IMG/VR virus record: IMGVR_UViG_3300012349_000015
Coordinates: 1-27,554 of that record
From: a virus
DNA length: 27,554 nt
Direction: 5' to 3' (one strand)
Made by a program: the position numbers and the translations under genes. How positions within the stretch are numbered: position 1 is the first letter of the stretch; the number at the start of each line of letters is the position of its first letter. Below, in pieces: positions 7,254 through 13,625 of this stretch. Below the pieces are notes generated by a model that was not told where the DNA came from, made no database searches, and worked only from the letters and a program-made list of their open reading frames with translations.

Positions 7254-7564
7254 CTGGCCCGCATCCCGGTAGCGCATGGGGTTGCCGTGGATCTCCGGGT
7301 TCAGGCAGTCGGGTGATTCGGGCTCCTCTGCACCCTCGTCGTACCGGCAGCCACCGGCCGCGAGCGAATGCAGGAAGATGCCCGTCGGGTTCAGTACCGC
7401 CAGGACAACGCGCTCGCCGCCGAGACTGCGCGGCACGCCAAGCTCGACCTCGGTCACGATGGCTGCGCGGCACTCTGACCTGAACTCGCCACCCGGGGTT
7501 CCGAACGAGACATAGTGCACGACGCGGCCGACCGACGGCTGCTGGTCAACCACAGGCGCTCCGT

Positions 7565-9057
7565 TCAGTACAGGCTGATCAGCGCCTCGTCCTCGGTGTC
7601 TTCCTCTTCGAGGACCCGGTCGTCGAGCAGCAGCGGGTTGAGTAGCAGCCGGTTCAACGCCTGCGACATGGCGTCCACCCGGTCATCGTTCGCCGAGAAG
7701 GGGAAACCTGCGCATTCCTCCACAACCTCGCCGACCCACGGGGCCAGTTCGGGGGCCGGCAAGAACACGTTGCCGGCCTGGACGAACGGCGACACGGCTG
7801 CGGCACGGGCCTTCTTCGACCCGTCCGGCTCGACCGGGATCAGCCCGGCGACGGTGCGCCGCAGGGCGTTGACGACGGCTGGGCCGTTGGCCTTGTCCTC
7901 AACGAGTTTCGCGGCAGCCTGCGGCCAGCGGGCCGAAAGCGTACGGACCTTCAGGCAGGTGGTGACGAAGTCCATCCGGTCGTGCACCTGGTCAAGCAGG
8001 TACGCCTGCACGCCACGGCGGCCCCACACCTGCCCGCACACGAAGTCTGTCCCGGCAGAGTCCTTGAAGGTCATATCCCACGAGGCGATCAGCTCATCGA
8101 AACCGACCGCGATCCGGGTACCCTCGTCGCGTTCCGTCCACTGCGGTGTGTCGTAGTAGCGCCACCACTCGCGTTGGAAGATGTTGCCGGCGACCGGGTT
8201 GGGCTTGCCCTGAAACAGGGCCGTCCACGACTCGGCGCCGACTTCCTTCTTCTTCTTCTCCCAGTCGACGACGGTACGGCCGCGGGTGGACTGCATGTAC
8301 TCGCCGGGCTGCCGGCCCAGCGGGTCCGTCTCGCCCTTCTCGGGGCGGTGGTCGGCCTGGGCCGGGATGTTGATGACCCGCCAATGGTCGGGGCCGTCTT
8401 CCTTCAGCCGCCAGCCGGTCAGGTCGTCATGCGTCCAGCGCGTCTGGATGATCACCACGGCGACACCGGGGCCGAGTCGGGGGATCGCCACATCGGTGTA
8501 GAAGTCCTCGACGGTTTCCCGCCACGCCGGGGATTCGGCCGCCTCACGGTCCTTGTACGGGTCGTCGATGATCAGCAGGTCGACGGGGCGGGACGTGAGC
8601 GAGCCACGGATCCCGACGCAGTACACGCCACCCTGACGGCTGGCGATCTCCCACTCGTTCGCCGCCGCCGAGTCGGGGTTGACCGACAGGCCGAGACGGT
8701 CGCCGTGCAGCATGATGTCGTCGCGGATGAACCGGCCCCACCGGCGGGCGACGGTGTGGGCGTAGGACACGATCGCGATGCGGGTGTCCGGGTTGCGGTG
8801 CAGCACCCACTCCGGGAAACGCCGGGAGGTGCGCTGGCTTTTCCCTCCTGAGGCGCCAGGGAGATCATTAACCGTTCGCAGCGGCCCTCGGCCACGTCAA
8901 TCAGCGCCGCATCGATCAGGCCAAGGGCTGGCGTCTGGACGGTACGCGGGTCGAGCGCCCTGGCAAGGTCACCCGGTGTCGGCCACTGCGACACCCGGGG
9001 GCCAGTCGGCTCGAATAGGCGTGCCGCAGCCTCCCACGCGGACAACGTCCCGGTCAT
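7565..9057 (-). CDS. terL: Terminase large subunit, split by a -1 frameshift in Walker A
   Basis: Two overlapping frames together encode about 497 residues. Frame one starts at ATG 9057 (ATGA overlap with the small terminase) and reads to SLAPQEGK (residue 73). The chain continues only in the -1 frame from 8839 as SQRTSRRFPEWVLHRNPD. The join completes the ATPase P-loop APQEGKSQ. Downstream are Walker B (LLIIDDP), coupling motif IIQTRWTHDDL, and a nuclease domain with ASWDMTFKDS, KLVEDKANG and ANDDRVDAMSQALNRLL. It is the ATP-driven DNA packaging motor and nuclease. The shift occurs at GGGAAAA (8845-8839), in phase for -1 slippage. Without shifting, translation ends near 8572 as a 161-residue protein lacking the motor and nuclease. 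The family call is firm; whether it is expressed full-length is open. Confidence 0.88.
8839..8845 (-). other. Candidate -1 ribosomal slippery heptamer GGGAAAA in terL
   Basis: Read 5'-3' on the minus strand, G GGA AAA is in the zero-frame phase X XXY YYZ. After slipping, the next codon is AGC and the Walker A motif becomes EGKSQ. Ten nucleotides further on, CTCC(C)GG (8828-8822) can pair with CCGGAG (8815-8810) around a 6-nt loop, a possible stimulatory hairpin. The same arrangement would arise by losing one G or A from an ancestral GAGGGGAAAAGC, so deletion or sequencing error is the competing explanation. Confidence 0.5.
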
Positions 9058-9659
9058 GCCGCCACCGCCCTCAGGTGCCGAGGGACCACCGTCGCAACCT
9101 TCGCCTGCTGCTCCGCAGACAGGCCGAGGTCGTCGAGGATGGCCCGGATCACCGAGGCGAGTAGTTGGCCCTGTTGCTCGGCCAGCCGCACCCGGCGTTC
9201 CTCCACGCCAGCCTGGATGGCCGCCTTGCACACGTCGAGCAGGTGCCGGCGTTCTTTGTAGTACAGGTCCAGCCACACGTTCGGCGCCGCAGCATGGGTC
9301 ACGTCAACCCCGACGAACTCCCCGGCGCCCTTGTCGACCTCTTCCGTCTTCCCCCAGACCAGCGCATCACGTTCGATGGCCTGGACCTGCTGGCGTAGCC
9401 ACGCCACATGCCCGGCGGTCCACTTCACCTCGTCGAGAAGAGCCTCCGTAGGGGACACATCGACGGGAAGGCCGTAGGTCTGTACCGCCTGCTCCGCCGC
9501 CTCGTCCTGAAGCCGCCGTTCGGCGGCAGCCAGGGCGCGAGGCGAGTTGCCGCCGTGAGACTCGCACACCTGCTGGCCGTGGCGGGGCCACTTGCCGCAC
9601 GGCTGGCCGTTGCGCTTCCTGGCCTTGCACTTCGACCTAGGTCCGATGGGTTCGCTCAT
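9054..9659 (-). CDS. terS: Terminase small subunit (HGG zinc-finger type)
   Basis: 201 residues from ATG 9659, chosen because it overlaps the upstream stop (ATGA) and starts right before the conserved domain; longer in-frame starts add low-complexity sequence. The N-terminus has the C-x9-C-x10-C-x2-H pattern (Cys11, Cys21, Cys32, His35) in KCKARKRNGQPCGKW and VCESHGG, typical of actinophage small terminases and related DNA-binding proteins. The rest is helical, with an LLDEVKWTAGHVAWLRQQV segment and a C-terminal LGLSAEQQAKVATVVPRHLR. It recognises the packaging site and loads the large subunit. Its stop overlaps the terL ATG, so the two are translationally coupled. Confidence 0.85.
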   Translation of the reverse strand: MSEPIGPRSKCKARKRNGQPCGKWPRHGQQVCESHGGNSPRALAAAERRLQDEAAEQAVQTYGLPVDVSPTEALLDEVKWTAGHVAWLRQQVQAIERDALVWGKTEEVDKGAGEFVGVDVTHAAAPNVWLDLYYKERRHLLDVCKAAIQAGVEERRVRLAEQQGQLLASVIRAILDDLGLSAEQQAKVATVVPRHLRAVAA

Positions 9660-9889
9660 GCCGCTGGGTCCGATGGGTTGACGGAACGGGGAGCGCCGTC
9701 CCGGGCCTCGACGTGCGTCACGTAGGCGTCCCGCCACCTGCGGGCGGCGTCCTGCCACTCGGGGGTCTGCGACTCCCAGCCGCCGTCAACGGAGGTGATC
9801 AGCCCACAGGCGGTGTCCAGCAGCCACTCGGCGGCAGCGTAGGAAACGGTCACATCCGGGCCGGGTGGCCGTCCCCTGCGACGCGACAT
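9656..9889 (-). CDS. Hypothetical protein upstream of small terminase
   Basis: 77 residues from ATG 9889 (MSRRRGRPPGPDVTV). A basic N-terminus (RRRGRPPG, AT-hook-like) is followed by a helical region with AAEWLLDTACGLI and EWQDAARRWRDAYVTHVEA. The RGRPPG stretch suggests minor-groove DNA binding, which would suit a packaging-linked accessory role, but this is inference. Its stop overlaps the terS start, and its start lies 8 nt after the preceding stop. A longer reading frame extends to 10009 but is Ser/Thr/Pro-rich with no ribosome site. Confidence 0.65.
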   Translation of the reverse strand: MSRRRGRPPGPDVTVSYAAAEWLLDTACGLITSVDGGWESQTPEWQDAARRWRDAYVTHVEARDGAPRSVNPSDPAA

Positions 9890-9896
9890 GGCCCGT

Positions 9897-10022
9897 TCAG
9901 GCCCGGACGGTGATGGCGTAGCCGATGACGGTCGGGTCGTCGTCGGAGCGGGTGATCCGGCCGACATCGACGAACGCCTCGAAGTGCTCGTGGGGGCAGG
10001 CGCGGTCAAGGTCGGCGGTCAC
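9897..10022 (-). CDS. Small hypothetical protein (41 aa)
   Basis: Starts at a GTG overlapping the stop of the nuclease-like gene (GTGA at 10022-10019), which decides the start. The product includes ACPHEHFEAFVDVGRIT and then DDPTVIGYAITVRA. The CPHEHFEAFV segment and a beta-rich tail are, from memory, a recurrent small-protein type in actinophages with no assigned function. One Cys and two His could bind metal but the set is incomplete. Coupled on both sides to neighbouring packaging-region genes. Confidence 0.62.
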   Translation of the reverse strand: MTADLDRACPHEHFEAFVDVGRITRSDDDPTVIGYAITVRA

Positions 10023-10429
10023 AGCGCGGTCCCTTCCGGTCGTGGCCACGGCGGTACCGGCTTCGGCCCGCTCCCGCTCCACGGTGCCAGCCACTGCTCG
10101 GCGATCAGCCGCGCCACCAGGTCGGTCCCGTCGGGCAGGGTGATCCGGGCGTCGCGGCGCGGGTCGTACTTGTCGGCGTGCAGCACCGTCACCGTCACCG
10201 CAGTCCCGGCAGGGAGTAGGGCTGCGAGGTTGTCGCGGGCCTCCGGACCACCCGGCTGGGCGAGCTCGCGGGCGTTGCAGCCGGCCAGCCGGATCGGTAC
10301 GTCATGCGCCCACAGCGCCACGCCGAGCAGCGGCTTCGTTGCCAGGTCGAGGGAGACGGCCAGGGAGTCGCCGTCGTGGACGTGGGAGACGACGGCGGAG
10401 GTTGGGGCAGACAGGAGGGCGTCGAGCAC
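10019..10429 (-). CDS. Thermonuclease-like (SNase fold) protein
   Basis: About 136 residues from a GTG at 10429, 6 nt after a GGGGG run; the adjacent GTG at 10432 is possible. The SNase/OB-fold pattern is clear: HVHDGDSLAV (Asp19, Asp21), VPIRLAGCNAREL (Arg47, Glu55), GPEARDNLAALLPAG, then DKYDPRRDARI with Arg91/92 and DGTDLVARLIAEQWLAPWSG. These positions correspond to the Asp, Arg, Glu and Arg of micrococcal nuclease, so it may be active on DNA or RNA. No signal peptide is visible, so it acts in the cell. It sits first in the packaging operon, diverging from a ribbon-helix-helix gene. Phage SNase-like proteins have no settled role. Confidence 0.78.
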   Translation of the reverse strand: MLDALLSAPTSAVVSHVHDGDSLAVSLDLATKPLLGVALWAHDVPIRLAGCNARELAQPGGPEARDNLAALLPAGTAVTVTVLHADKYDPRRDARITLPDGTDLVARLIAEQWLAPWSGSGPKPVPPWPRPEGTAL

Positions 10430-10504
10430 CACGCACCCCCGGCTTTCACCCGTCTCGGGTATGGCATTCAGCCGGTATCCGCACCCTTGGAAGGGACGCC
10501 CCTC

Positions 10505-10711
10505 ATGCCCGTCAAGCTCACCGTCAGCCTGTCCGAGCAGGTCGTCGACGCCCTGAAGGAACTCGCCGACGAGCAGGGGACCTCGGTCACCGAACAGTTG
10601 CGGCGGGCCGTGGCGCTGCAGAAGTGGGTCAGCGACACCCGCAGCCAGGGTGGGCGGGTGCTGGTCGAGGATCCGACCGGGGGCACCCGGGAGTTGGTGT
10701 TCCTCGGCTAG
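10505..10711 (+). CDS. Ribbon-helix-helix (CopG/Arc-like) DNA-binding protein
   Basis: 68 residues from ATG 10505, with GGAAGGGA upstream. The start reads VKLTVSLSEQVVDALKELADEQGTSVTEQLRRAV, a classic ribbon (KLTVSL) followed by two helices with the SVTEQLRRAV turn, so a dimeric RHH fold that binds palindromic or tandem operators. The C-terminal 25 residues form a short hairpin-like extension ending RELVFLG. It is one of the few plus-strand genes and faces the nuclease-like gene across a 75-bp divergent region with two GGTAT direct repeats 16 bp apart (10458 and 10474), a possible autoregulatory operator. No toxin gene is next to it. Its stop shares CTAG with the convergent protease gene. Confidence 0.8.
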   Translation: MPVKLTVSLSEQVVDALKELADEQGTSVTEQLRRAVALQKWVSDTRSQGGRVLVEDPTGGTRELVFLG

Positions 10712-11436
10712 ACCTTCGGGACCGTCACGTCGGCCTGCTGGGCGCGTAGCGTCTCCCAGTCTGACAGGCGCAGCCGGAATGATCCACTCACGCCCCACCG
10801 GTCCGACCACGAGTTATCCGCAGTCAGGTAGCCCTCCTGGCCGCCGACCCCCGGCTCGTAGCCGCGCACCAGGTACTCATGCCCACCTCGGATGTCCCCG
10901 TCGGGGTGGACGTAGCCGTCCCGGTCGGGATGGTCCATCGATGATGTCCACACGCTGCCGACCAGAACCGGCGACGCTTGTAGGGCGTGCAGCAGCCCCC
11001 AGGTCGTGAACGCCCACCCGTAGGAGGAGATGAGCCCGGTCCGCTTCGCCGCCTTCGCGACCGCGACGCCCGTGCTGCCGGAATCGACGGACGCCGGATC
11101 GCCGGGAAGGTAGTAGCCGGGGATCCGGTCGTACCTCGTGGCCAACTCGTACAGCTTGACCGCCATCGCCTCGTCGTAGCGGGGCGCGTCGGTGGTGCTC
11201 TGGCAGTGCGGGGCGCAGCCAAGCCAGCCCGCCATGGCATTCCCGGTGCAGCTGCCGACCGACCCCTGGTCCAGAATCGGCGAGTAGCGGGGCCAGAGGA
11301 TCGGGCCGGGGACGTAGGCAGGTACGGCCGCCTCGACCGCGAACGCGCGGGAACGGGGGTCGTGTTCGACGTGCCGCCCCAAGCGACCGGCGCCGGGAAG
11401 TTCGTCGGCGTAGATCACCGTTGTGATCGCCACCAC
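10708..11436 (-). CDS. Papain-like (C1 family) cysteine protease
   Basis: 242 residues, GTG start after GGGGGG. The catalytic pattern is complete: DQGSVGSCTGNAMAG gives the oxyanion Gln57 and nucleophile Cys63, GGHEYLVRGYE gives His186, and YLTADNSWSDRWG gives Asn208 in the NSW context typical of C1 peptidases. The central part (YELATRYDRIPGYYLPGD and STGVAVAKAAKRTGLI) matches the substrate-groove region of the same family. No signal peptide or pro-domain is visible, so it probably acts in the cell or in the virion. Possible roles include processing of phage proteins or host targets; none is known. It lies upstream of the packaging genes in the late direction. Confidence 0.85.
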   Translation of the reverse strand: MVAITTVIYADELPGAGRLGRHVEHDPRSRAFAVEAAVPAYVPGPILWPRYSPILDQGSVGSCTGNAMAGWLGCAPHCQSTTDAPRYDEAMAVKLYELATRYDRIPGYYLPGDPASVDSGSTGVAVAKAAKRTGLISSYGWAFTTWGLLHALQASPVLVGSVWTSSMDHPDRDGYVHPDGDIRGGHEYLVRGYEPGVGGQEGYLTADNSWSDRWGVSGSFRLRLSDWETLRAQQADVTVPKV

Positions 11437-11471
11437 GGAGCCCCCCGATCAGCGGTTCAAGCGAAGGCGGG

Positions 11472-11717
11472 TCAGTGCTTCCGGTAGCGGTAGAAGAGCT
11501 CGTTGGGCAGCGCCTCAAGGCTAAACGCCTCGGCGTCCGGGTCGAGCGTTGCCGGGTGCACCAACTCCCGGGTCTGGCCGACCGTGAACGTCACCGCGTT
11601 GACCGAGTGGTACTTGGCCAGTTCCTCCACGAAGCCCTTCAGCATCGCGTCGGCGTCGTCCGGCCGTCCGTTGTCGTGGATGCCGCCGCCCTCGATGTGC
11701 ATCGACCACTGGCCCAT
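11472..11717 (-). CDS. Hypothetical phage protein (81 aa)
   Basis: ATG start at 11717 with AGAGGA about 11 nt upstream. The product reads MGQWSMHIEGGGIHDNGRPD, then DADAMLKGFVEELAKYHSVN and a beta strand AVTFTVGQTRELV. Alternating helix and strand suggest a small compact alpha/beta fold. From memory, a MHIEG...HDNG..DDA pattern recurs in small proteins of actinophages, always unassigned. It is separated from the protease gene by 35 bp and from the next gene upstream by a stem-loop region. Confidence 0.65.
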   Translation of the reverse strand: MGQWSMHIEGGGIHDNGRPDDADAMLKGFVEELAKYHSVNAVTFTVGQTRELVHPATLDPDAEAFSLEALPNELFYRYRKH

Positions 11718-11753
11718 GCCCGGTCACGTCCTCTCGCGTGCGGTTGGGGATCA

Positions 11754-11796
11754 CCCGCCGGCCGGTCGATGCCCCTCAACACGGCCGACCGGCGGG
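11754..11796 (-). terminator. GC-rich stem-loop between 12158-11829 gene and 11717-11472 gene
   Basis: GCCGGTCG (11761-11768) pairs with CGACCGGC (11786-11793) with a 17-nt loop; alternative outer pairing CCCGCCGG (11754-11761) with CCGGCGGG (11789-11796) is also possible. It lies in a 111-bp intergenic gap. No T-run follows, so it could be an attenuator or processing site rather than a strong terminator. Confidence 0.35.
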
Positions 11797-11828
11797 CGAC
11801 CTCATCCCCCCTGCGGATGCCCTTCGGC

Positions 11829-12158
11829 TCAGACCACCAGCATCGCGGTGACGCTGGTCGTCGCCGAGTAGTTGACGGTGACCTTGTTCGTCGAGTCGAC
11901 GAAGTTGCCGAGTTTGCCGAACGCGCGGGACGTGTTCGCCCCGACGGTCACGCCGGTCTGGGCGGCGGCCAAGGTCCCAGCGGGTGTATGCCCCGGATCG
12001 ACGATCGTCACCGTGGTCGGCGTCGCGGCCGCAGTCACGATCAGGACCGCGCCGTTGGCGACATCGTTGGCGTTGATGGTGTCCCCCGAAGCGACGGCGA
12101 CGCCCGTGCAGACGGGGCCGGTCGGGTCGCCGGTGACGGCCGTGTACAGGGTGGTCAT
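11829..12158 (-). CDS. Small beta-rich protein, possibly virion-associated
   Basis: 109 residues from ATG 12158, chosen because GAGGAGG lies about 11 nt upstream; a further upstream start has no ribosome site. The sequence is Thr/Ala/Val-rich with few charges: TTLYTAVTGDPTGPV, AVASGDTINANDVANGAVLIV, then alternating strands ending SATTSVTAMLVV. This composition resembles small Ig-like or decoration or fibre-tip proteins of phage virions. The GDTI.A.D.ANGAVLIV text is the kind of beta-sandwich core seen there. No catalytic motif. A structural role is inferred from composition only. Confidence 0.6.
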   Translation of the reverse strand: MTTLYTAVTGDPTGPVCTGVAVASGDTINANDVANGAVLIVTAAATPTTVTIVDPGHTPAGTLAAAQTGVTVGANTSRAFGKLGNFVDSTNKVTVNYSATTSVTAMLVV

Positions 12159-12245
12159 GGCGAAGGGCCTCCTCGGCGGTCGGGGGTCGGTGACCGCCAA
12201 GGAGGCGGCAGGGGGTCAGGTCAGCGATTGCGGCAGCCACCCGAC

Positions 12246-12470
12246 CTAGAGAGGGTCAGAGGAGTCGGCCTTGCGGCCACCCAGGGCCGCGACAGCCCCG
12301 ACGGCATGCTCCAGCACGATCGCGTACAAGGAGACAAAAACCAAAAACGGCACCGAGGAACGCCACGCGGTCATTCCCGGTATGCACAGTCCGGCCCAGA
12401 CGACGGCGCCGATGGCATGCACCCAGAACCAGACCCGGGGGCTGGTCAGCGGGTGGCGGACCCGGGGCAT
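12246..12470 (-). CDS. Two-helix small membrane protein (holin-like topology)
   Basis: 74 residues from ATG 12470 with GGGAGGG about 3-5 nt upstream. Two transmembrane segments are evident: VWFWVHAIGAVVWAGLCI and VPFLVFVSLYAIVLEHAVGAV, joined by a short turn with PGMTAWRSS. The N-terminus is basic (PRVRHPLTSPR) and the C-terminus polar (GGRKADSSDPL). Size and topology fit class II holins and also generic actinophage membrane proteins. No lysin is in the window, so a holin role is only a possibility. Located between a small virion-like gene and a DNA-binding protein gene. Confidence 0.68.
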   Translation of the reverse strand: MPRVRHPLTSPRVWFWVHAIGAVVWAGLCIPGMTAWRSSVPFLVFVSLYAIVLEHAVGAVAALGGRKADSSDPL

Positions 12471-12698
12471 CCGCCCTCCCGGGGGGTTGTGGGTGCGCGG
12501 CCGGACGGCGAGGTTCCAGCCGCGCACGTTGGGAGGGTCCGGGCCAGCCAGGGGGGCTCGCGGCGAGCATGGGTACAAGACGCGAGAACTACGCCAGCCA
12601 GCTAGCCCGGACCATCCGGGAGGTGTGAACCGGCGCATTCGATGCCAGCGGGCGCAGAACGGTCCACGCTAGGCAGCCTTGCTCATCTGGGGTCAGGG

Positions 12699-12947
12699 TC
12701 AAGCGACACGCCGGTCCCTCTTGCCCAGTTTTTTCCCGGTTCGGTAGGGCCTCGCCTGAATCCCGGCCAGGAGGTCCAGGGCGAGCAGGTTGTCGTACAG
12801 CGGCCGCCCCGTCGCCCGGTCGTACTCGGCGGCCGGGCAGTAGCGGCGGACCGTGGCTTCGGACACCGCCAGGTCGTGGTAGCGCAGCAGCGCTTCGGCG
12901 TCCATCAGCGCGTAGTTGCGGGCGGGGTCGATCGGCAGCACGATCAT
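12699..12947 (-). CDS. Small helix-turn-helix-like protein
   Basis: 82 residues from ATG 12947. It reads LMDAEALLRYHDLAVSEATVRRYCPAAEYDRATGRPLYDNLLALDLL. The segment LAVSEATVRRYC resembles the turn and recognition helix of a MerR- or excisionase-like winged helix-turn-helix, and the following DRATGRPLYD would be the wing. The C-terminus is strongly basic (RPYRTGKKLGKRDRR), supporting nucleic-acid binding. It could be a regulator or the recombination directionality factor that a tyrosine integrase of this phage would need. The excisionase idea is inference, favoured by size and by lying about 2.4 kb downstream of the integrase. Confidence 0.6.
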   Translation of the reverse strand: MIVLPIDPARNYALMDAEALLRYHDLAVSEATVRRYCPAAEYDRATGRPLYDNLLALDLLAGIQARPYRTGKKLGKRDRRVA

Positions 12948-12986
12948 CTTCCGATCGTGGCACCGACTGGAGCCGGGCGCAGGCGG

Positions 12987-13157
12987 TCAGGCTGACTTCC
13001 AGCCCTTCGGCATGTTCCGCTGCGCGTAGGCGAGCATCCGTCGGATCATCTCCGAGCGGTTCACGTCCTCAGTCGTGGCGCGCTGGTCGATCCAGTCGAT
13101 GCCGTCCTGGGCGAGTTTGATGGCAACGAGGGGGCGCCGAGGCCCCGGGCGGGGCAT
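12987..13157 (-). CDS. Small ribbon-helix-helix-like protein (56 aa)
   Basis: ATG at 13157 overlaps the stop of the gene before it (TGATG), and the TGA stop is at 12987. The product reads RRPLVAIKLAQDGIDWIDQRA, then DVNRSEMIRRMLAYAQRNMP. A beta strand (PLVAIKL) followed by helix, a VNRSEMIRRML turn-helix, is the ribbon-helix-helix layout; the NRSEMIR motif is particularly typical. It may repress its own operon from the palindromic promoter at 13582-13625, two genes upstream in the same transcript. That link is inference from position. Confidence 0.7.
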   Translation of the reverse strand: MPRPGPRRPLVAIKLAQDGIDWIDQRATTEDVNRSEMIRRMLAYAQRNMPKGWKSA

Positions 13158-13414
13158 CAGGTGCCCCGCCCGACCTTGTCACGAATCCGGCCAGCCACCG
13201 ACGCGGCGTACTCCCGCACCTGCTCGTCCGCATCAGCGGCGTCATCCACGATCCACTGAGCAAGTTCAGTCATTGGGCTTGCGCGCCCGACATCGACACC
13301 AGCACAGAACGCCTCGCGGATCGCGTACATGACGGCCTTGGAACTCCGGTCGCCCTCACGTACCCATCGGCTGTAGATCCGATGCGCCTCAGGACTGAAC
13401 GGTGCCGCGCTCAT
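13157..13414 (-). CDS. Hypothetical protein (85 aa)
   Basis: ATG at 13414 overlaps the preceding stop (ATGA). The sequence is largely helical: FSPEAHRIYSRWVREGDR, AVMYAIREAFCAGVDVGR, and ELAQWIVDDAADADEQVREYAASVAG. No metal site or catalytic motif is visible. It is the middle gene of a three-gene leaderless operon with a zinc-knuckle-like protein before and a ribbon-helix-helix protein after it. Function unknown. Confidence 0.65.
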   Translation of the reverse strand: MSAAPFSPEAHRIYSRWVREGDRSSKAVMYAIREAFCAGVDVGRASPMTELAQWIVDDAADADEQVREYAASVAGRIRDKVGRGT

Positions 13415-13581
13415 CGTGCGGCCCCCTGGCAGTCAGCGCAGTTGGAGGGCCGGGCCGAAGGCCGGATCTTGCCGTGGATGAGCGCACCACAGAGCGCGGT
13501 GTTGGAGAACGTCGGCACGATGTGAATGGTGCCGGTGTGGACGATCTGAATGTTGTCGGTGGTGGCCCAGGTCTTCGTCAT
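13411..13581 (-). CDS. Small Cys-containing protein, first gene of a leaderless operon (56 aa)
   Basis: ATG at 13581, TGA at 13411, overlapping the next ATG. The product starts MTKTWATTDNIQIVHTG and ends with SNCADCQGAAR. The C-x2-C near the end, with a third Cys at LCGALIHG, resembles a degenerate zinc ribbon. There is no ribosome-binding site: the start codon lies 7 nt after a TAGTGT -10 box whose -35 is TTGACA, so the transcript probably begins at the AUG. Function unknown; it is the first gene made when this promoter fires. Confidence 0.65.
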   Translation of the reverse strand: MTKTWATTDNIQIVHTGTIHIVPTFSNTALCGALIHGKIRPSARPSNCADCQGAAR

Positions 13582-13625
13582 GTGTATAACACTACACCCG
13601 CTAGGCGGATAGTGTCAAACACTAT
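13582..13625 (-). promoter_or_regulatory. Leaderless promoter overlapped by two palindromic operators
   Basis: On the minus strand a consensus -35 TTGACA (13618-13613) is followed, after 18 nt, by -10 TAGTGT (13594-13589), and the ATG starts 7 nt later. A 7-bp inverted repeat ATAGTGT-TTG-ACACTAT (13609-13625) covers the -35. A second, GTGT-TAT-ACAC (13582-13592), covers the -10 and the start point. Both share the half-site AGTGT/ACACT. A bound dimer at either would block polymerase, so this is a strong candidate for a phage repressor operator. Confidence 0.72.

Larger units (their letters stand above)
6895..7553 (-). pseudogene. Conserved hypothetical phage gene split by a TnpB-derived insert
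   Basis: The 5' part starts at a GTG (7553) with GGAG about 7 nt upstream, 11 nt after the terminase stop. It encodes DQQPSVGRVVHYVSFGTPGG, then an AAIVTEV strand, then VLNPTGIFLH, and ends in HGNPMRYRDAGQCS at 7248. The 3' part (6954-6895) encodes CGWREAKLHGGTWHWPERV and a stop. SVGR.VHYVS at the start and GGTWHWPE at the end are, from memory, the two ends of one small actinobacterial phage protein of about 115-125 residues. Deleting 293 bp joins the halves in frame. As it stands, translation leaves the gene and stops at 7182 inside the insert, so the product is truncated unless the insert is removed from DNA or RNA. Function unknown. Confidence 0.78.

Noticed and set aside
12569-12628. 19-codon plus-strand ORF (MGTRRENYASQLARTIREV) in the 12471-12698 gap
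   Set aside because: Too short to support without conservation data. The gap otherwise shows no clear promoter, tRNA or hairpin.
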